Positions 1-8,369 of a stretch of DNA of 34,420 nucleotides are shown piece after piece (within the stretch, counting starts at the first letter, position 1; each line of letters opens with the position of its first letter). The notes under the pieces are model-generated. The model was given only the letters and a program-made list of their open reading frames with translations. It ran no database searches and was not told the DNA's origin. The translations under genes were made by a program, and so were the position numbers. The DNA is taken from assembly GCF_009496535.1 (NCBI RefSeq), contig NZ_WIDL01000033.1, forward strand, positions 1 to 34,420, in the 5' to 3' direction. The DNA comes from Stenotrophomonas sp. MYb238 (GTDB lineage Bacteria; Pseudomonadota; Gammaproteobacteria; Xanthomonadales; Xanthomonadaceae).

Positions 1-1866
1 CATCAGCAGCGCGCCCAGCCAGATCCAGCGGACGAAGGGCTTGACCTGCACACGGACCGCCCAGGCACCATCGCCCAGCGACTCGCCGAGCGCAACATAC
101 ACATCGCCGCCCAGCGCCGGATGGATGCCGGCCTCGGTCATCGGCATGCCGCCGCTGGCGTACATGCGTTTTTCCGGATGCAGCAGGGCGACTTCGCGGT
201 CGCCGCGGAACACGCGCACGTGACCGCGGTCGGAGTGGTAGTTGGGGCCGTCGGTGGCGTCCACGCCCTCGAACGCCAGGCGGTAGCCGCCGGCCTCGAC
301 CGTCCCGCCCGGCGCCAGCGCCACTTCATGCTGGATGCTGAGCGCCTCTACCAGCAGCGCGCCGACCAGGAACACGGCGATGCCGGCATGGGCGAGCAGC
401 ATGCCCCAGGTCTCGGCGTTGACCCGCCCGCCGCCGCGCAGGCGCTGCCACAGCACGTACAGCGTGCCGGCGCCGACCCACGCCGCGGCGGCGATGCCGA
501 CGGCGGTCTTGAGCCTGCCCTGCGGGGCCATGAACCAGCCGAGGATGCCCAGCACCACCGCCAGCGCCGCCCACGGCGCCAGCAGGGCGAGCGGGCGCAG
601 CCCCTGTTCGCGCTGCCAGCGGGTCAGCGGGCCGAACGGCAGCAGCAGGACCAGCGGCGCCATCAGCAGCAGGAACAAGGTGCCGAAGTAGGGCGGACCG
701 ACCGAGACCTTGCCCAGGTCCAGCGCGTCGGCCAGCAGCGGATAGAGCGTGCCCAGCAGCACCATCGCGCAGGCGCAGCTGAGCAGCAGGTTGTTGGCCA
801 GCAGCAGGCTCTCGCGCGAATTGAGCGCGTAGGCGCGGCGCGGGTCGGCATTGCCGCCGACGGTCGGCGCGCGCAGCGCGTAGAGCAGCAGCGAGCCGCC
901 GATCACCATCGCCAGGAAGATCAGGATGAACAGGCCGCGCGTCGGGTCGGCGGCGAAGGAGTGCACGCTGGTCAGCACGCCCGAGCGCACCAGGAAGGTG
1001 CCCAGCAGCGACAGCGCGAACGCGGTGATGGCCAGCAGCAGGGTCCAGCCGATGAACACGCCGCGCTTTTCGGTGGCGGCCTGCGAATGCAGCAGCGCCG
1101 CGCCGGCCAGCCACGGCATGAAGCTGGCGTTTTCCACCGGGTCCCAGAACCACCAGCCGCCCCAGCCCAGTTCGTAGTAGGCCCACCAGCTGCCCAGCGC
1201 GATGCCCAGGGTGAGGAAGCCCCAGGCCACGTTGGTCCACGGGCGGGTCCAGCGCAGCCAGCGCACGTCGATGCGGCCGTCGAGCAGGGCGGCGATGGCG
1301 AAGGCGAACGGCACCGAGAAGCCGACGTAGCCCAGGTACAGCATCGGCGGGTGGATGATCAGCCCCGGATCCTGCAGCAGCGGGTTGAGGTCGCGGCCTT
1401 CGACCGGCGCCGGCAGCAGCCGTTCGAACGGGTTGGAGGTGAACAGCAGGAACGCCAGGAAACCCACGCTGATCAGGCCCATCACCGCCAGCACGCGCGC
1501 CACCACCAGCGGCGGCAGGCGCTGCGAAAACTCGGCCACCGCCGCGGTCCACAGCGCCAGCACCAGCGTCCACAGCAGCAGCGAGCCCTCGTGCGCGCCC
1601 CAGACCGCCGAGTAGCGGTAGATCATCGGCAGCAGCGAGTTGGAGTTCTCGGCCACGTAGCGCAGCGAGAAGTCCTGGCGCACGAAGGCCACGGTCAGCA
1701 CCACGAATGCGCCCAGCACCATGGTCAGCTGCAGCAGTGCGGCCGGGCGGGCGATGGCGACGAGCGGGGCGATGCCGCGCTGCGCGCCGAGCAGCGGCAG
1801 CACGCTCTGCAGCAGCGCCGCCAGCAGGGCGAGGATCAGCAGGACCTGTCCGATCTCGGCGAGCAC
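1..1866 (-). CDS. ccmF: Haem lyase subunit CcmF, C-terminus cut by window edge
   Basis: CcmF is the large inner-membrane subunit of the System I haem lyase that transfers haem from CcmE to CXXCH motifs of apocytochromes in the periplasm. The frame is open from 1866 to the left edge (622 codons). The family is usually about 640-660 residues, so only a short C-terminal piece is missing. The N-terminal part contains YRYSAVWGAHEGSLLLW, a conserved CcmF segment, and the haem-handling WWD motif WGGWWFWDPVEN lies near residue 235. Many hydrophobic segments are present. The start is a GTG at 1866, directly after the ccmE stop (TGA GTG), which gives the expected N-terminus MLAEIGQVLLIL. It is the last visible gene of the ccmCDEF run. 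ccmG/H/I probably lie beyond the edge, but this cannot be seen. Confidence 0.96.
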   Translation of the reverse strand, partial: MLAEIGQVLLILALLAALLQSVLPLLGAQRGIAPLVAIARPAALLQLTMVLGAFVVLTVAFVRQDFSLRYVAENSNSLLPMIYRYSAVWGAHEGSLLLWTLVLALWTAAVAEFSQRLPPLVVARVLAVMGLISVGFLAFLLFTSNPFERLLPAPVEGRDLNPLLQDPGLIIHPPMLYLGYVGFSVPFAFAIAALLDGRIDVRWLRWTRPWTNVAWGFLTLGIALGSWWAYYELGWGGWWFWDPVENASFMPWLAGAALLHSQAATEKRGVFIGWTLLLAITAFALSLLGTFLVRSGVLTSVHSFAADPTRGLFILIFLAMVIGGSLLLYALRAPTVGGNADPRRAYALNSRESLLLANNLLLSCACAMVLLGTLYPLLADALDLGKVSVGPPYFGTLFLLLMAPLVLLLPFGPLTRWQREQGLRPLALLAPWAALAVVLGILGWFMAPQGRLKTAVGIAAAAWVGAGTLYVLWQRLRGGGRVNAETWGMLLAHAGIAVFLVGALLVEALSIQHEVALAPGGTVEAGGYRLAFEGVDATDGPNYHSDRGHVRVFRGDREVALLHPEKRMYASGGMPMTEAGIHPALGGDVYVALGESLGDGAWAVRVQVKPFVRWIWLGALLM

Positions 1867-2334
1867 TCAGCGCGACTCCGCTGGCGCGGCCGTAGCCGGC
1901 ACCTGGTGCTTGCCGTGGGCCACGCCCATCTTGTCGGCCAGTTCCTTGGGCATGTAGGTCTCGTCGTGCTTGGCCAGCACTTCCTCGGCCACGAACACGT
2001 CGCCGGCCATGCGCCCGGTGGCGACCACCGCCTGTCCCTCGCGGAACAGGTCGGGCAGGATCTTGTCGTAGGTCACCGGCAACTGGGCGTCGCCGTCGGT
2101 CACCTCGAAGCGCGCCTGCAGCGCGCCGGGGGCGCGCTGGAACGAGCCCTTGGCGACCATGCCGCCGAGACGGAAGCGCGCATCGGGCGCGACCTTGCCG
2201 GCCTTCACCTCGGCCGGCGTGTACAGATAGGCGATGTTGCGCTGCAGGGCGGTGGCCACCAGCACCGCGGCGACGCCGGCCACGGCGACCACCAGCAGGA
2301 CCAGCAGCAGGCGGCGGCGCTGGGTGGGGCTCAT
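1867..2334 (-). CDS. ccmE: Haem chaperone CcmE
   Basis: CcmE is the periplasmic haem chaperone that binds haem covalently and carries it from CcmC to CcmF. The protein has 155 residues, normal for the family. It has one N-terminal membrane anchor (about residues 8-29, after a basic TQRRR stretch) and an OB-fold body. The haem-binding histidine is in [10 protein letters not shown] (His123, with Tyr127 as the likely axial ligand). The start ATG at 2334 overlaps the ccmD stop in an ATGA, and its stop abuts the ccmF GTG, so ccmD-E-F are translationally coupled. The C-terminal tail is short and rich in Ala/Pro. Confidence 0.97.
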   Translation of the reverse strand: MSPTQRRRLLLVLLVVAVAGVAAVLVATALQRNIAYLYTPAEVKAGKVAPDARFRLGGMVAKGSFQRAPGALQARFEVTDGDAQLPVTYDKILPDLFREGQAVVATGRMAGDVFVAEEVLAKHDETYMPKELADKMGVAHGKHQVPATAAPAESR

Positions 2335-2510
2335 CGGCTCAGTTCCTCGTCGTTGGGGACGTTGGCCGCGGCGTTGCGGCCGGCGCGCGCCAGACGATTG
2401 CGGACCTCGCGCAGCTGCCGCCGCACCTGCAGGCGCGGGACCGCGAAGTCCCAGGCCAGCACCACGAAGAACACCGCGTAGGCCAGGGCGACGTACTGGA
2501 AATAGGTCAT
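2331..2510 (-). CDS. ccmD: Haem exporter accessory protein CcmD
   Basis: CcmD is a small single-pass membrane protein that helps release holo-CcmE from the CcmABC complex. The product has 59 residues. It has a hydrophobic segment (about residues 5-22, [17 protein letters not shown]) followed by a basic cytoplasmic region with [11 protein letters not shown], the usual layout of this poorly conserved family. Both ends are fixed by 4-base ATGA overlaps, with ccmC upstream (2507-2510) and ccmE downstream (2331-2334). Identity rests mostly on size, topology and position between ccmC and ccmE. Confidence 0.93.
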   Translation of the reverse strand: MTYFQYVALAYAVFFVVLAWDFAVPRLQVRRQLREVRNRLARAGRNAAANVPNDEELSR

Positions 2511-3259
2511 GGCAGTTTCTCCACGCGCTCGCGCACCCAGGCCTTGCCGGCTTCGCGGCGCAGGTTGTCGGCGCGGGCGCGCGCCAGCAGCGAGCCGGCG
2601 AACCAGAACTTGGTGGCCAGCACCATCAGCCACAGCGGCAGGACCATGCTGCCGTCCATGCTCGATTCGCCGAACATGCGGATGGTCTGGCCCTGGTGCA
2701 GCGAGTTCCACCACACCACCGAATAGCGGATGACCGGCAGCAGCACCACGCCGACGATGGACAGCAGCCCGGCGGCGCGCGCGGCGGCGCGGCGGTCGTC
2801 GATGGCGCCGTACAGGCCCATCACGCCCAGGTACAGGAACAGCAGGATCAGTTCGGTGGTCAGGCGCGGGTCCCAGTCCCACCAGGTGCCCCACATCGGC
2901 TTGCCCCAGATGCTGCCGGTGAGCAGGGTGACCAGGGTGAAGGCGGCGCCGATCGGCGCGCAGGCCATGGCCAGGATCTCGCACAGCTTGATGCGCCAGA
3001 TCAGCGCGATGGCGCTGTAGAACGCCATCAGCCCGAACACGAACAGGCTCATCCAGGCCGAGGGCACGTGGATGTAGAGGATGCGGAAGCTGTCGCCCTG
3101 CTGGTAGTCGGCCGGGACCACCGCCAGCGCCTGCCACAGGCCGAAGGCGAACAGGGGCAGGGAGGCGATGTAGCACCAGGGCGACCAGCGGGCGGCAAAG
3201 GCATCGAAGTAGGCGGGGGAACCCAGCCGGTGGAACCAACCTGCCAAACCTTTGAACAT
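2507..3259 (-). CDS. ccmC: Haem exporter/handling protein CcmC
   Basis: CcmC is the inner-membrane protein that loads haem onto CcmE. The product has 250 residues and six predicted membrane segments. It carries the tryptophan-rich WWD motif [10 protein letters not shown] at residues 123-132 and two histidines placed to flank it as haem ligands (His64 in IHVPSAWM and His188 in WNSLHQG). This matches the family in length and motif order. The start ATG at 3259 is the only reasonable one. The ribosome-binding site is weak (GCGAGC-like). In standard System I operons ccmC directly follows ccmB, but here about 5.9 kb of electron-transfer genes lie between them. ccmC is 137 bases downstream of azurin and begins the ccmCDEF half of the split cluster. 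Confidence 0.97.
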   Translation of the reverse strand: MFKGLAGWFHRLGSPAYFDAFAARWSPWCYIASLPLFAFGLWQALAVVPADYQQGDSFRILYIHVPSAWMSLFVFGLMAFYSAIALIWRIKLCEILAMACAPIGAAFTLVTLLTGSIWGKPMWGTWWDWDPRLTTELILLFLYLGVMGLYGAIDDRRAAARAAGLLSIVGVVLLPVIRYSVVWWNSLHQGQTIRMFGESSMDGSMVLPLWLMVLATKFWFAGSLLARARADNLRREAGKAWVRERVEKLP

Positions 3260-3361
3260 CCGCTTGCTCGCTAGGAAGAACGATGATGGGCTGGTCCCCA
3301 GCCATCCCGTCGCCGGGCACCGCGGCTGTCGCCTGCGGGTTCGTGAAGATTAGCCGAAGAC

Positions 3362-3389
3362 GGCGCGGTTGGCACGGCCAGCCCGCGCC
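3362..3389 (-). terminator. Hairpin after azurin gene, possible weak terminator
   Basis: The arms GGCGCGG (3362-3368) and CCGCGCC (3383-3389) pair, and an inner TGGC-acg-GCCA hairpin (3370-3380) continues the stem with small bulges. It sits 8 bases after the azurin stop on the minus strand. No clear T-run follows, so it may attenuate transcription or protect the mRNA end rather than terminate fully before ccmC. Confidence 0.35.
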
Positions 3390-3396
3390 GCGGCGG

Positions 3397-3852
3397 TCAC
3401 TTCAGGGTGAGCGTGCCCTTCATCAGCGCCGAGTGGCCGGGGAAGCTGCAGAAGAACGACAGCGGCGCGCCGGCGGCGGTGAGCTTGGCCACCGGGACGC
3501 TGAGGGTGGTGCTTTCGCCGCCGCCGACCACCTTGCTGTGGGCGATGACGCGCGCGTCGCCGGCCTTGATGTAGTCGGCGGCCAGTCCGGCCTTGATGCC
3601 GTCGGCGTCGATGCCGGCCATGTCGGCGGCCTTGGCGACCACCACGTTGTGGCCCATCACGTTCTTGGCCATCTTGCCGGTGTGCTTGAGGTTGATGGTG
3701 AAGGTGGCGCAGCTCTTGGGCACGTCGATGTTGGCCATGTTGTAGCGCATGGCGTCGTTGCCCTCCAGGTTCACCGAACAGGCGCCGGCGGCATGGGCGG
3801 CCCCGGCGGCGCCGAGGGCCAGGGTGGATGCGAGGATCAGTTTGCGGAACAT
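3397..3852 (-). CDS. azu: Azurin (periplasmic blue copper protein)
   Basis: Azurin is a periplasmic type-1 copper protein that shuttles single electrons between redox partners. The 151-residue precursor has a Sec signal peptide (MFRKLILASTLALGAAGAAHA, likely cut after Ala21). All copper-site residues are visible: Gly67-His68 in VMGHNVVV, and Cys135, His140 and Met144 in FFCSFPGHSALM. Cys25 and Cys48 match the conserved disulphide. The ATG at 3852 is chosen because AGGAG lies 7 bases upstream and the signal peptide starts there. The open frame extends further upstream without any signal. It lies 127 bases downstream of the c4-like cytochrome and may be part of, or read separately from, the same operon. 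Its likely partners are the neighbouring cytochromes; that link is inferred. Confidence 0.96.
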   Translation of the reverse strand: MFRKLILASTLALGAAGAAHAAGACSVNLEGNDAMRYNMANIDVPKSCATFTINLKHTGKMAKNVMGHNVVVAKAADMAGIDADGIKAGLAADYIKAGDARVIAHSKVVGGGESTTLSVPVAKLTAAGAPLSFFCSFPGHSALMKGTLTLK

Positions 3853-3955
3853 CGTCAAGCTCCTGTCTGCGGGGGAAGGATCGCCACGGCGGGCGGATGG
3901 CCGGCCATGCTGTCGCCGGCGCGGTGGGATGACAAGCGACGCAATGTCGCAGGGC

Positions 3956-3981
3956 GAGCATGCGCCGGACACTGCATGCTC
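3956..3981 (-). terminator. Hairpin at 3' end of the cytochrome operon
   Basis: There is a perfect 8-bp inverted repeat, GAGCATGC (3956-3963) and GCATGCTC (3974-3981), with a 10-base loop. It begins inside the stop codon of the diheme cytochrome gene. No T-run follows on the minus strand, so it could be a weak terminator, an RNA 3'-end stabiliser, or a protein-binding dyad upstream of azurin. Confidence 0.35.
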
Positions 3982-4741
3982 AGTCTTCACGGAGACTCGA
4001 AAGCCAGCTCGACACGGCCTGGATGCTGTCCTCGTCCAGCCGCTTGCCGACGCCGCTCATGATGAAGTCGCCGGTGGAGTCGTGCAGGTCGCCGGCGCGG
4101 TATTCGCCCAGCTTGGTCTGCAGGTAGGCGGCCTGCTGGCCGCGCAGGACCGGGAACGCCGCGTACGGCGTGCGTCCGTTCCGGTCGGCGACATCGGCGC
4201 CGGGCATGCCGCGGGCATCGGGACCGTGGCAGCCCTGGCAGGGCGGGATGCCCTTGGCCGGATCGCCATGCAGGTAGAGATCGCGGCCTTTGTCGAGCAG
4301 CGCGGCGTCCATCGTCCCGGCCGCGTCGTCGCCGGCGCCGGCCGCGGCTGCGGCCGGATGCAGCGGCAGGCTGGCGTAGTAGGCCGCCAGGTCGCGCATG
4401 TCCTGGTCGTCGAGCGTGCTGACCAGCGGGGTCATCGGCGAAGGATGGCGTCCGCGCTTGAGTTCGACCAGCTGCCAGTAGAAGAAGTCGGCGCGCTGGC
4501 CACCGATGTTGGGGAAGGGCGGCGCGGTGCCGCCGCCGTCCTCGCCATGGCAGGCGCTGCAGACCAGCGACTTCTCCTTGCCGGCGGCGGCGTCGCCGGC
4601 GATGCGCGGGGCCGTACGCAGGTCGAGGTAGCGGGGATGCAGCGGCGGAGCAGGCGCGTCGTCGTCCGCGCCGTTGGCGGCATGGGCCAGGCCGAGCAGG
4701 CCGCCGGCGACGACGAGCAGAAGCAGGACGGGACGTTTCAT
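3980..4741 (-). CDS. Diheme c-type cytochrome, cytochrome c4-like
   Basis: This is a periplasmic two-haem cytochrome expected to pass electrons between the outer-membrane conduit and soluble or inner-membrane partners. The 253-residue precursor has a Sec signal (MKRPVLLLLVVAGGLLGLAHA). It contains two similar class-I domains, each with a CXXCH haem site (CSACH at 61-65, CQGCH at 168-172) and a candidate Met ligand (Met103 in SPMTPL, Met228 in FIMSGV). This two-domain, two-Met layout is that of cytochrome c4, although the Ala/Asp-rich linker makes it longer than the usual 190-210 residues. The start at 4741 overlaps the MtrB-like gene stop (ATGA), so the two are translationally coupled. The open frame continues upstream for over 1100 codons, but that is a high-GC artefact. 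Confidence 0.92.
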   Translation of the reverse strand: MKRPVLLLLVVAGGLLGLAHAANGADDDAPAPPLHPRYLDLRTAPRIAGDAAAGKEKSLVCSACHGEDGGGTAPPFPNIGGQRADFFYWQLVELKRGRHPSPMTPLVSTLDDQDMRDLAAYYASLPLHPAAAAAGAGDDAAGTMDAALLDKGRDLYLHGDPAKGIPPCQGCHGPDARGMPGADVADRNGRTPYAAFPVLRGQQAAYLQTKLGEYRAGDLHDSTGDFIMSGVGKRLDEDSIQAVSSWLSSLRED

Positions 4742-7269
4742 AGCGCCACCTCGAGCATCATCCCCAGCAGGTTGACGCGGTAGCTGGACGGGCCGCCGTC
4801 GGTATAGACACGGTGGTCGTAGACCAGCGTGTCGCCGAAGCCGAAGTAGTGCCAGTCCGAGAGATTGCCGCGTTCCCAGGTGTCGAACACGCGCAGCCGC
4901 GTGCGCTGGCCCAGCGGCAGCGACAGCCCGGCGGTGAGCGTATTGATCCGGTAGACCATCAGCGGATAGCTGCCGCTGGCCAGCGGCGCGTTGGCCGGCG
5001 TGGTGAGCGCGTCGGGCGAGTTCATGCGGTAGCCGGTGCGGCCGCGCGAGGACGTCCAGTTCCACGCCAGGTCCAGGGTGGCGCGGCCGAGCCGCCGGTT
5101 GAGGTTGAGGCCGGCGTAGTGGTTGCGCTGGGTGTCGTCCATCCACCAGCGGCTGGACTCGGGATAGGTGGGGCCGCCGAGTTCGGGGTCGCTGCCGACG
5201 GCGTCGTTGACGTTGGCGAACACCAGCTGGGAGCGGTCGTGGCCATACCAGGCGCTGGCGGTGGTGTCCGGGTTGGGCTGCCACTCCCACTGCACGCTGG
5301 TGGCGTAGCTGTCCAGCTTCTGCCGTCCTATCTGCGCGTCGTAGTGGTTGCGGTCGCCGCGCGCGGAGACGTACAGGGTCATGTCGCGGGGCAGGACGAA
5401 GGTCGCCATCAGGTCGAGCTTGTGCTGGGTGCGCGAGGCGATGTCGTACTTGCGCAGCGCCGCGACCGTATGCGGGCCCAGGCCGCCGGCCGGTTCGACG
5501 AAGCCGGGCAGCGAACTGGAGAAGGTGAACTCGTAGGGATCGTAGTAGTAGGCGCTGCCGCCGCGGTCCAGCCAGGTGTAGTTGGCGCGCAAGCTCAGCC
5601 AGTCGGCGGTGCGGTTGTTCCAGCTCAGTTTCACCGCGTTGTCGCGGGTGGTGGCGACCTCGCGGTGGGCGCGCTCGATCCAGGTGAAGGTGTAGGTGGC
5701 GCCGAGCGTGTTGCGGGTGGACGGGCGCCAGTCCATGCCGGTGGAGATCTCGCGGGTCTCCTTGTCCAGCGGCAGGTTGCGGATGCGGGTAAGCACCGAA
5801 CTGTTGGCGCCGCCGTCCCACAGGCCCATTTCGCCCGGCACCACCGAGCCCTGCGAGCCGTTCTCGGCCACATAGCCCCATTGGTCGGTCAGCGGGTTGT
5901 GGGACCAGTAGGTACCGGCGTAGTCCTCGCGCAGGTAGCGTGCGGTGCTGCGCCAGGTCAGCCCGTCCATCGGCTGCAGCACCAGGCGCGCGTCGAACTT
6001 CTGGTTGTTGATGGCCATGTCGGCGCGGTCGCGCGACAGCGCGGCGGTGGTGTTCCAGTTGGCGCAGTCGGCGATGAACGGCGGCGCCAGGTCCTGGCCG
6101 AACCGGCCCTGGCAGTCCATCGGCGGCAGCAGGCGGTCGTTCTGGCGCATCGTGGTCAGCGCCGCGGCGAGGGTGAAATCGCCCTTCCACGCCGGCAGCC
6201 TGCGGCTGAAGCTGGCGCCGATGCGGTGGTAGTCGTTGTCCGGCTCGTAGGCGAACGACCCCTGGTACAGCGGCGGCGAGTTGGCGCCGGCCACCGAGGT
6301 CACCGCGAACGGCACCTCGTAGCTGTAGCCGCGGCTGGCGTGGCGGAAGAAAGAACCGGTGTAGCTGACGTCGCTGCGCCACAGGTTGCCGACGAAGCGG
6401 AAACCGCCGCTGAAGTTGAGCGTGCTGTCGTCGATCGGGCGCGGGATCTCGTAGATGCCGCCGTTGTTGGCGAAGGGATAGTTGAAGAAGAACGGCCCGC
6501 CGAACGGGCGCGCGCCCTTGCGTTCCTCGTGGGTGAGGCTGGCGTAGGTGGTCCAGCGCGGGTTGAGCAGGTAATTGATGCTCACGCCCTGTTTGTCGCG
6601 CACCACCGCCAGCGTGGTCAGCGGCTGCGCGGCGGAAATGGCCGCGACCTGCGCGGAACTGCTGCCGGCGGCGGCCAGCCCGGGCTTGAGGGTGAGGCGG
6701 TCGCTGCCCACGCCGTCCCAGATCGAACGCGCGTTGCCGCTGAGCACGTTGGGCGTACTGCGTGCGAAGGCCTGTATCTTGTAGCGTCCGGCCTGGCCGA
6801 ACACCGCGCGGTAGTACTGGTTGTCGCGGTCCAGCCGGCTCAGGCGCACGTCGGCGTAGCTGCCGTCGGCGGCGCGGCGCAGGCTGAAATCGGCCTGCAG
6901 GATGATGCCGTCGTCCGGATCGCGGAACCGCCGCCAGTTGGCGTTGGCGGTGTCGCCGCTGACGTGCAGGTAGCCCAGCGCGACGTCGCCCGACCAGCGC
7001 CAGCCGCCATCGCCGGCCGGTTTCAGCGCCGGCATCTGCGGATTGCAGCCATAGAGGAAGCCGGTGGGCGTGCGCCTGGGGGTGGCGGTCAGCCAGCTGG
7101 TGCCGTCCGGATCGCAGCCGCGCCAGCCGACGCGGCCGGACGGGTCCAGCCAGTTGCCGAACTGCAGGTCGATGCCGGCGCCGCTGTCCTGCGCCTGGGC
7201 CAGCCCGGCCAGCAGCGCGAGGGACAGCAGCGACCAGCGGCAGGCATGGGGGCGTTTCCACATGTGCAT
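4738..7269 (-). CDS. MtrB/PioB-family decaheme-associated outer-membrane barrel
   Basis: Family members form a large outer-membrane beta-barrel that sheathes a periplasmic decaheme cytochrome so electrons can cross the outer membrane. The product has 843 residues: a signal peptide (likely cut after LAQA, residue 26), then a long run of alternating amphipathic strands rich in Tyr, Trp and Arg with many short turns. It ends in RVNLLGMMLEVAL, a typical barrel terminal strand. It is longer than Shewanella MtrB (about 700) and closer to PioB. The mature N-terminus has Cys52 and Cys75 but not the CXXC pair of Shewanella MtrB. The start at 7269 has GGGAGG 6 bases upstream. It follows the decaheme gene by 12 bases. 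The family call rests on barrel features plus the decaheme neighbour. Confidence 0.9.
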   Translation of the reverse strand: MHMWKRPHACRWSLLSLALLAGLAQAQDSGAGIDLQFGNWLDPSGRVGWRGCDPDGTSWLTATPRRTPTGFLYGCNPQMPALKPAGDGGWRWSGDVALGYLHVSGDTANANWRRFRDPDDGIILQADFSLRRAADGSYADVRLSRLDRDNQYYRAVFGQAGRYKIQAFARSTPNVLSGNARSIWDGVGSDRLTLKPGLAAAGSSSAQVAAISAAQPLTTLAVVRDKQGVSINYLLNPRWTTYASLTHEERKGARPFGGPFFFNYPFANNGGIYEIPRPIDDSTLNFSGGFRFVGNLWRSDVSYTGSFFRHASRGYSYEVPFAVTSVAGANSPPLYQGSFAYEPDNDYHRIGASFSRRLPAWKGDFTLAAALTTMRQNDRLLPPMDCQGRFGQDLAPPFIADCANWNTTAALSRDRADMAINNQKFDARLVLQPMDGLTWRSTARYLREDYAGTYWSHNPLTDQWGYVAENGSQGSVVPGEMGLWDGGANSSVLTRIRNLPLDKETREISTGMDWRPSTRNTLGATYTFTWIERAHREVATTRDNAVKLSWNNRTADWLSLRANYTWLDRGGSAYYYDPYEFTFSSSLPGFVEPAGGLGPHTVAALRKYDIASRTQHKLDLMATFVLPRDMTLYVSARGDRNHYDAQIGRQKLDSYATSVQWEWQPNPDTTASAWYGHDRSQLVFANVNDAVGSDPELGGPTYPESSRWWMDDTQRNHYAGLNLNRRLGRATLDLAWNWTSSRGRTGYRMNSPDALTTPANAPLASGSYPLMVYRINTLTAGLSLPLGQRTRLRVFDTWERGNLSDWHYFGFGDTLVYDHRVYTDGGPSSYRVNLLGMMLEVAL

Positions 7270-7281
7270 GGCGTCCTCCCG

Positions 7282-8325
7282 TTACTTGTGCAGGCGTGGG
7301 CCGGAGGGGTGGTTGGAGCCGTGGACCTGCGCGTGGCAGGTGATGCAGCCGCGGCCCATCAGGCGTTCGTCCGGCGTCATGCCGTTGCCGAGCGACAGCT
7401 CGGTCTGCAGGTCGTTGGGGTGGCGGGTATGGGAGTGGCACTGCTGGCACAGCATCGGGACCGGCGCGACCAGCAGCGCGTGCTGGTTGGAGCCGTGCAC
7501 CTGGTGGCAGTTCAGGCAGCTTTCGCGCACCGGCGCGTGTTCGAACAGGAACGGGCCGCGCTTCTCGGCATGGCACTGGTAGCAGGTCTCGTTGACCGTG
7601 TCGGTCTTGAGCAGGGTGGCGTTGAGCGTGCCGTGCGGGTTGTGGCAGTCCACGCAGCTGATCGCTCCTTCCGGCAGCGGCATGTGCGAGCGGCGGTTGA
7701 ACTGCTGGCGGATGTCCTTGTGGCAGGTGGCGCAGGTCTCGCTCACCGACTGCTTGGCGGTCAGGCCTTCGGCGGAGAACTTCTGCATCGGGTTGTGGCA
7801 GTCGCTGCACGACAGGTCGTTGCGCTGGTGGATCGAGCCCAGCCAGACATCGCGTGGACCGCCGGAGTGGCAGCCCAGGCAGCTTTCGGTCTGGTTGGCC
7901 ACCGGCGTGCCGCCGTCGTGGGTGAAGGCGATGATCGATCCCTTCGCGGTCGGGTTGGCCGCGTGCACCGAACCGGGGCCATGGCAGGCCTCGCAGGTGG
8001 CGGTGGCGGGATTGGCGGCCAGCGCCACCTGCATGCCCAGCGCATGCGCGGTGTGGGCGAAGTTGTCGTTTTCCTTGGCGTGGCAGGCGCTGCACACCTG
8101 CTCGCCGACCGACCGGGCTTCCGGGTGCGCCTGGTTGCGCGCCGGTACCGCGTCGGCGAAGCCGGGCGGGGCGTCGAAGCCATGTCCGGAGGTGGTGGAG
8201 GCGAACCGGGTCTCGGGGAGCTTGACCGCCTGCGCCAGCGGATCGGCCTTGACCGGAGCGAGCCAGGCCGCGGCAACCAGCACCGCGGTGGCGAGCAGCA
8301 TCACCAATGCGAGATAGAACCGCAC
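7282..8325 (-). CDS. Decaheme c-type cytochrome, MtrA/DmsE family
   Basis: This is a periplasmic multihaem wire that inserts into the MtrB-type barrel and carries electrons through the outer membrane. The 347-residue precursor (MtrA is about 333) has a signal sequence ending near VKA (residue 27). It contains exactly ten CXXCH sites, with first cysteines at 78, 111, 149, 173, 198, 224, 248, 270, 293 and 327 (CSACH to CITCH). Extra histidines between the sites suit bis-His coordination. It lacks the long N-terminal extension of Rhodopseudomonas PioA, so it is closer to MtrA/MtoA/DmsE. The start is GTG at 8325, supported by AAGGAGAGG 6-8 bases upstream. It is the first structural gene after the TetR regulator and has its own promoter-like and dyad sequences. 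Ten haems require the ccm genes that flank it. Confidence 0.96.
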   Translation of the reverse strand: MRFYLALVMLLATAVLVAAAWLAPVKADPLAQAVKLPETRFASTTSGHGFDAPPGFADAVPARNQAHPEARSVGEQVCSACHAKENDNFAHTAHALGMQVALAANPATATCEACHGPGSVHAANPTAKGSIIAFTHDGGTPVANQTESCLGCHSGGPRDVWLGSIHQRNDLSCSDCHNPMQKFSAEGLTAKQSVSETCATCHKDIRQQFNRRSHMPLPEGAISCVDCHNPHGTLNATLLKTDTVNETCYQCHAEKRGPFLFEHAPVRESCLNCHQVHGSNQHALLVAPVPMLCQQCHSHTRHPNDLQTELSLGNGMTPDERLMGRGCITCHAQVHGSNHPSGPRLHK

Positions 8326-8369
8326 GTTCCTCTCCTTTGTCGTCCCTGCCGGCGGGTGGGTGACAACAA

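Noticed and set aside
1081-1200. The split ccm cluster as an assembly error
   Set aside because: The ATGA overlaps inside ccmA-B and ccmC-D-E-F and inside the barrel-diheme pair are intact, and genes on both sides of each junction are complete. Nothing in the sequence suggests a misjoin, although reads were not available to test it.
121-2481. A 786-codon plus-strand frame over ccmF/E/D
   Set aside because: It is antisense to well-supported ccm genes. Its Gln/Arg/Ala-rich composition is typical of shadow frames.
3980-8095. A 1371-codon open frame that would fuse an upstream sequence to the diheme cytochrome
   Set aside because: Only the last 253 codons carry a signal peptide and haem motifs. 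The rest reads through the decaheme and barrel genes in the wrong frame and is Arg/Pro/Gln-rich, an artefact of high GC.
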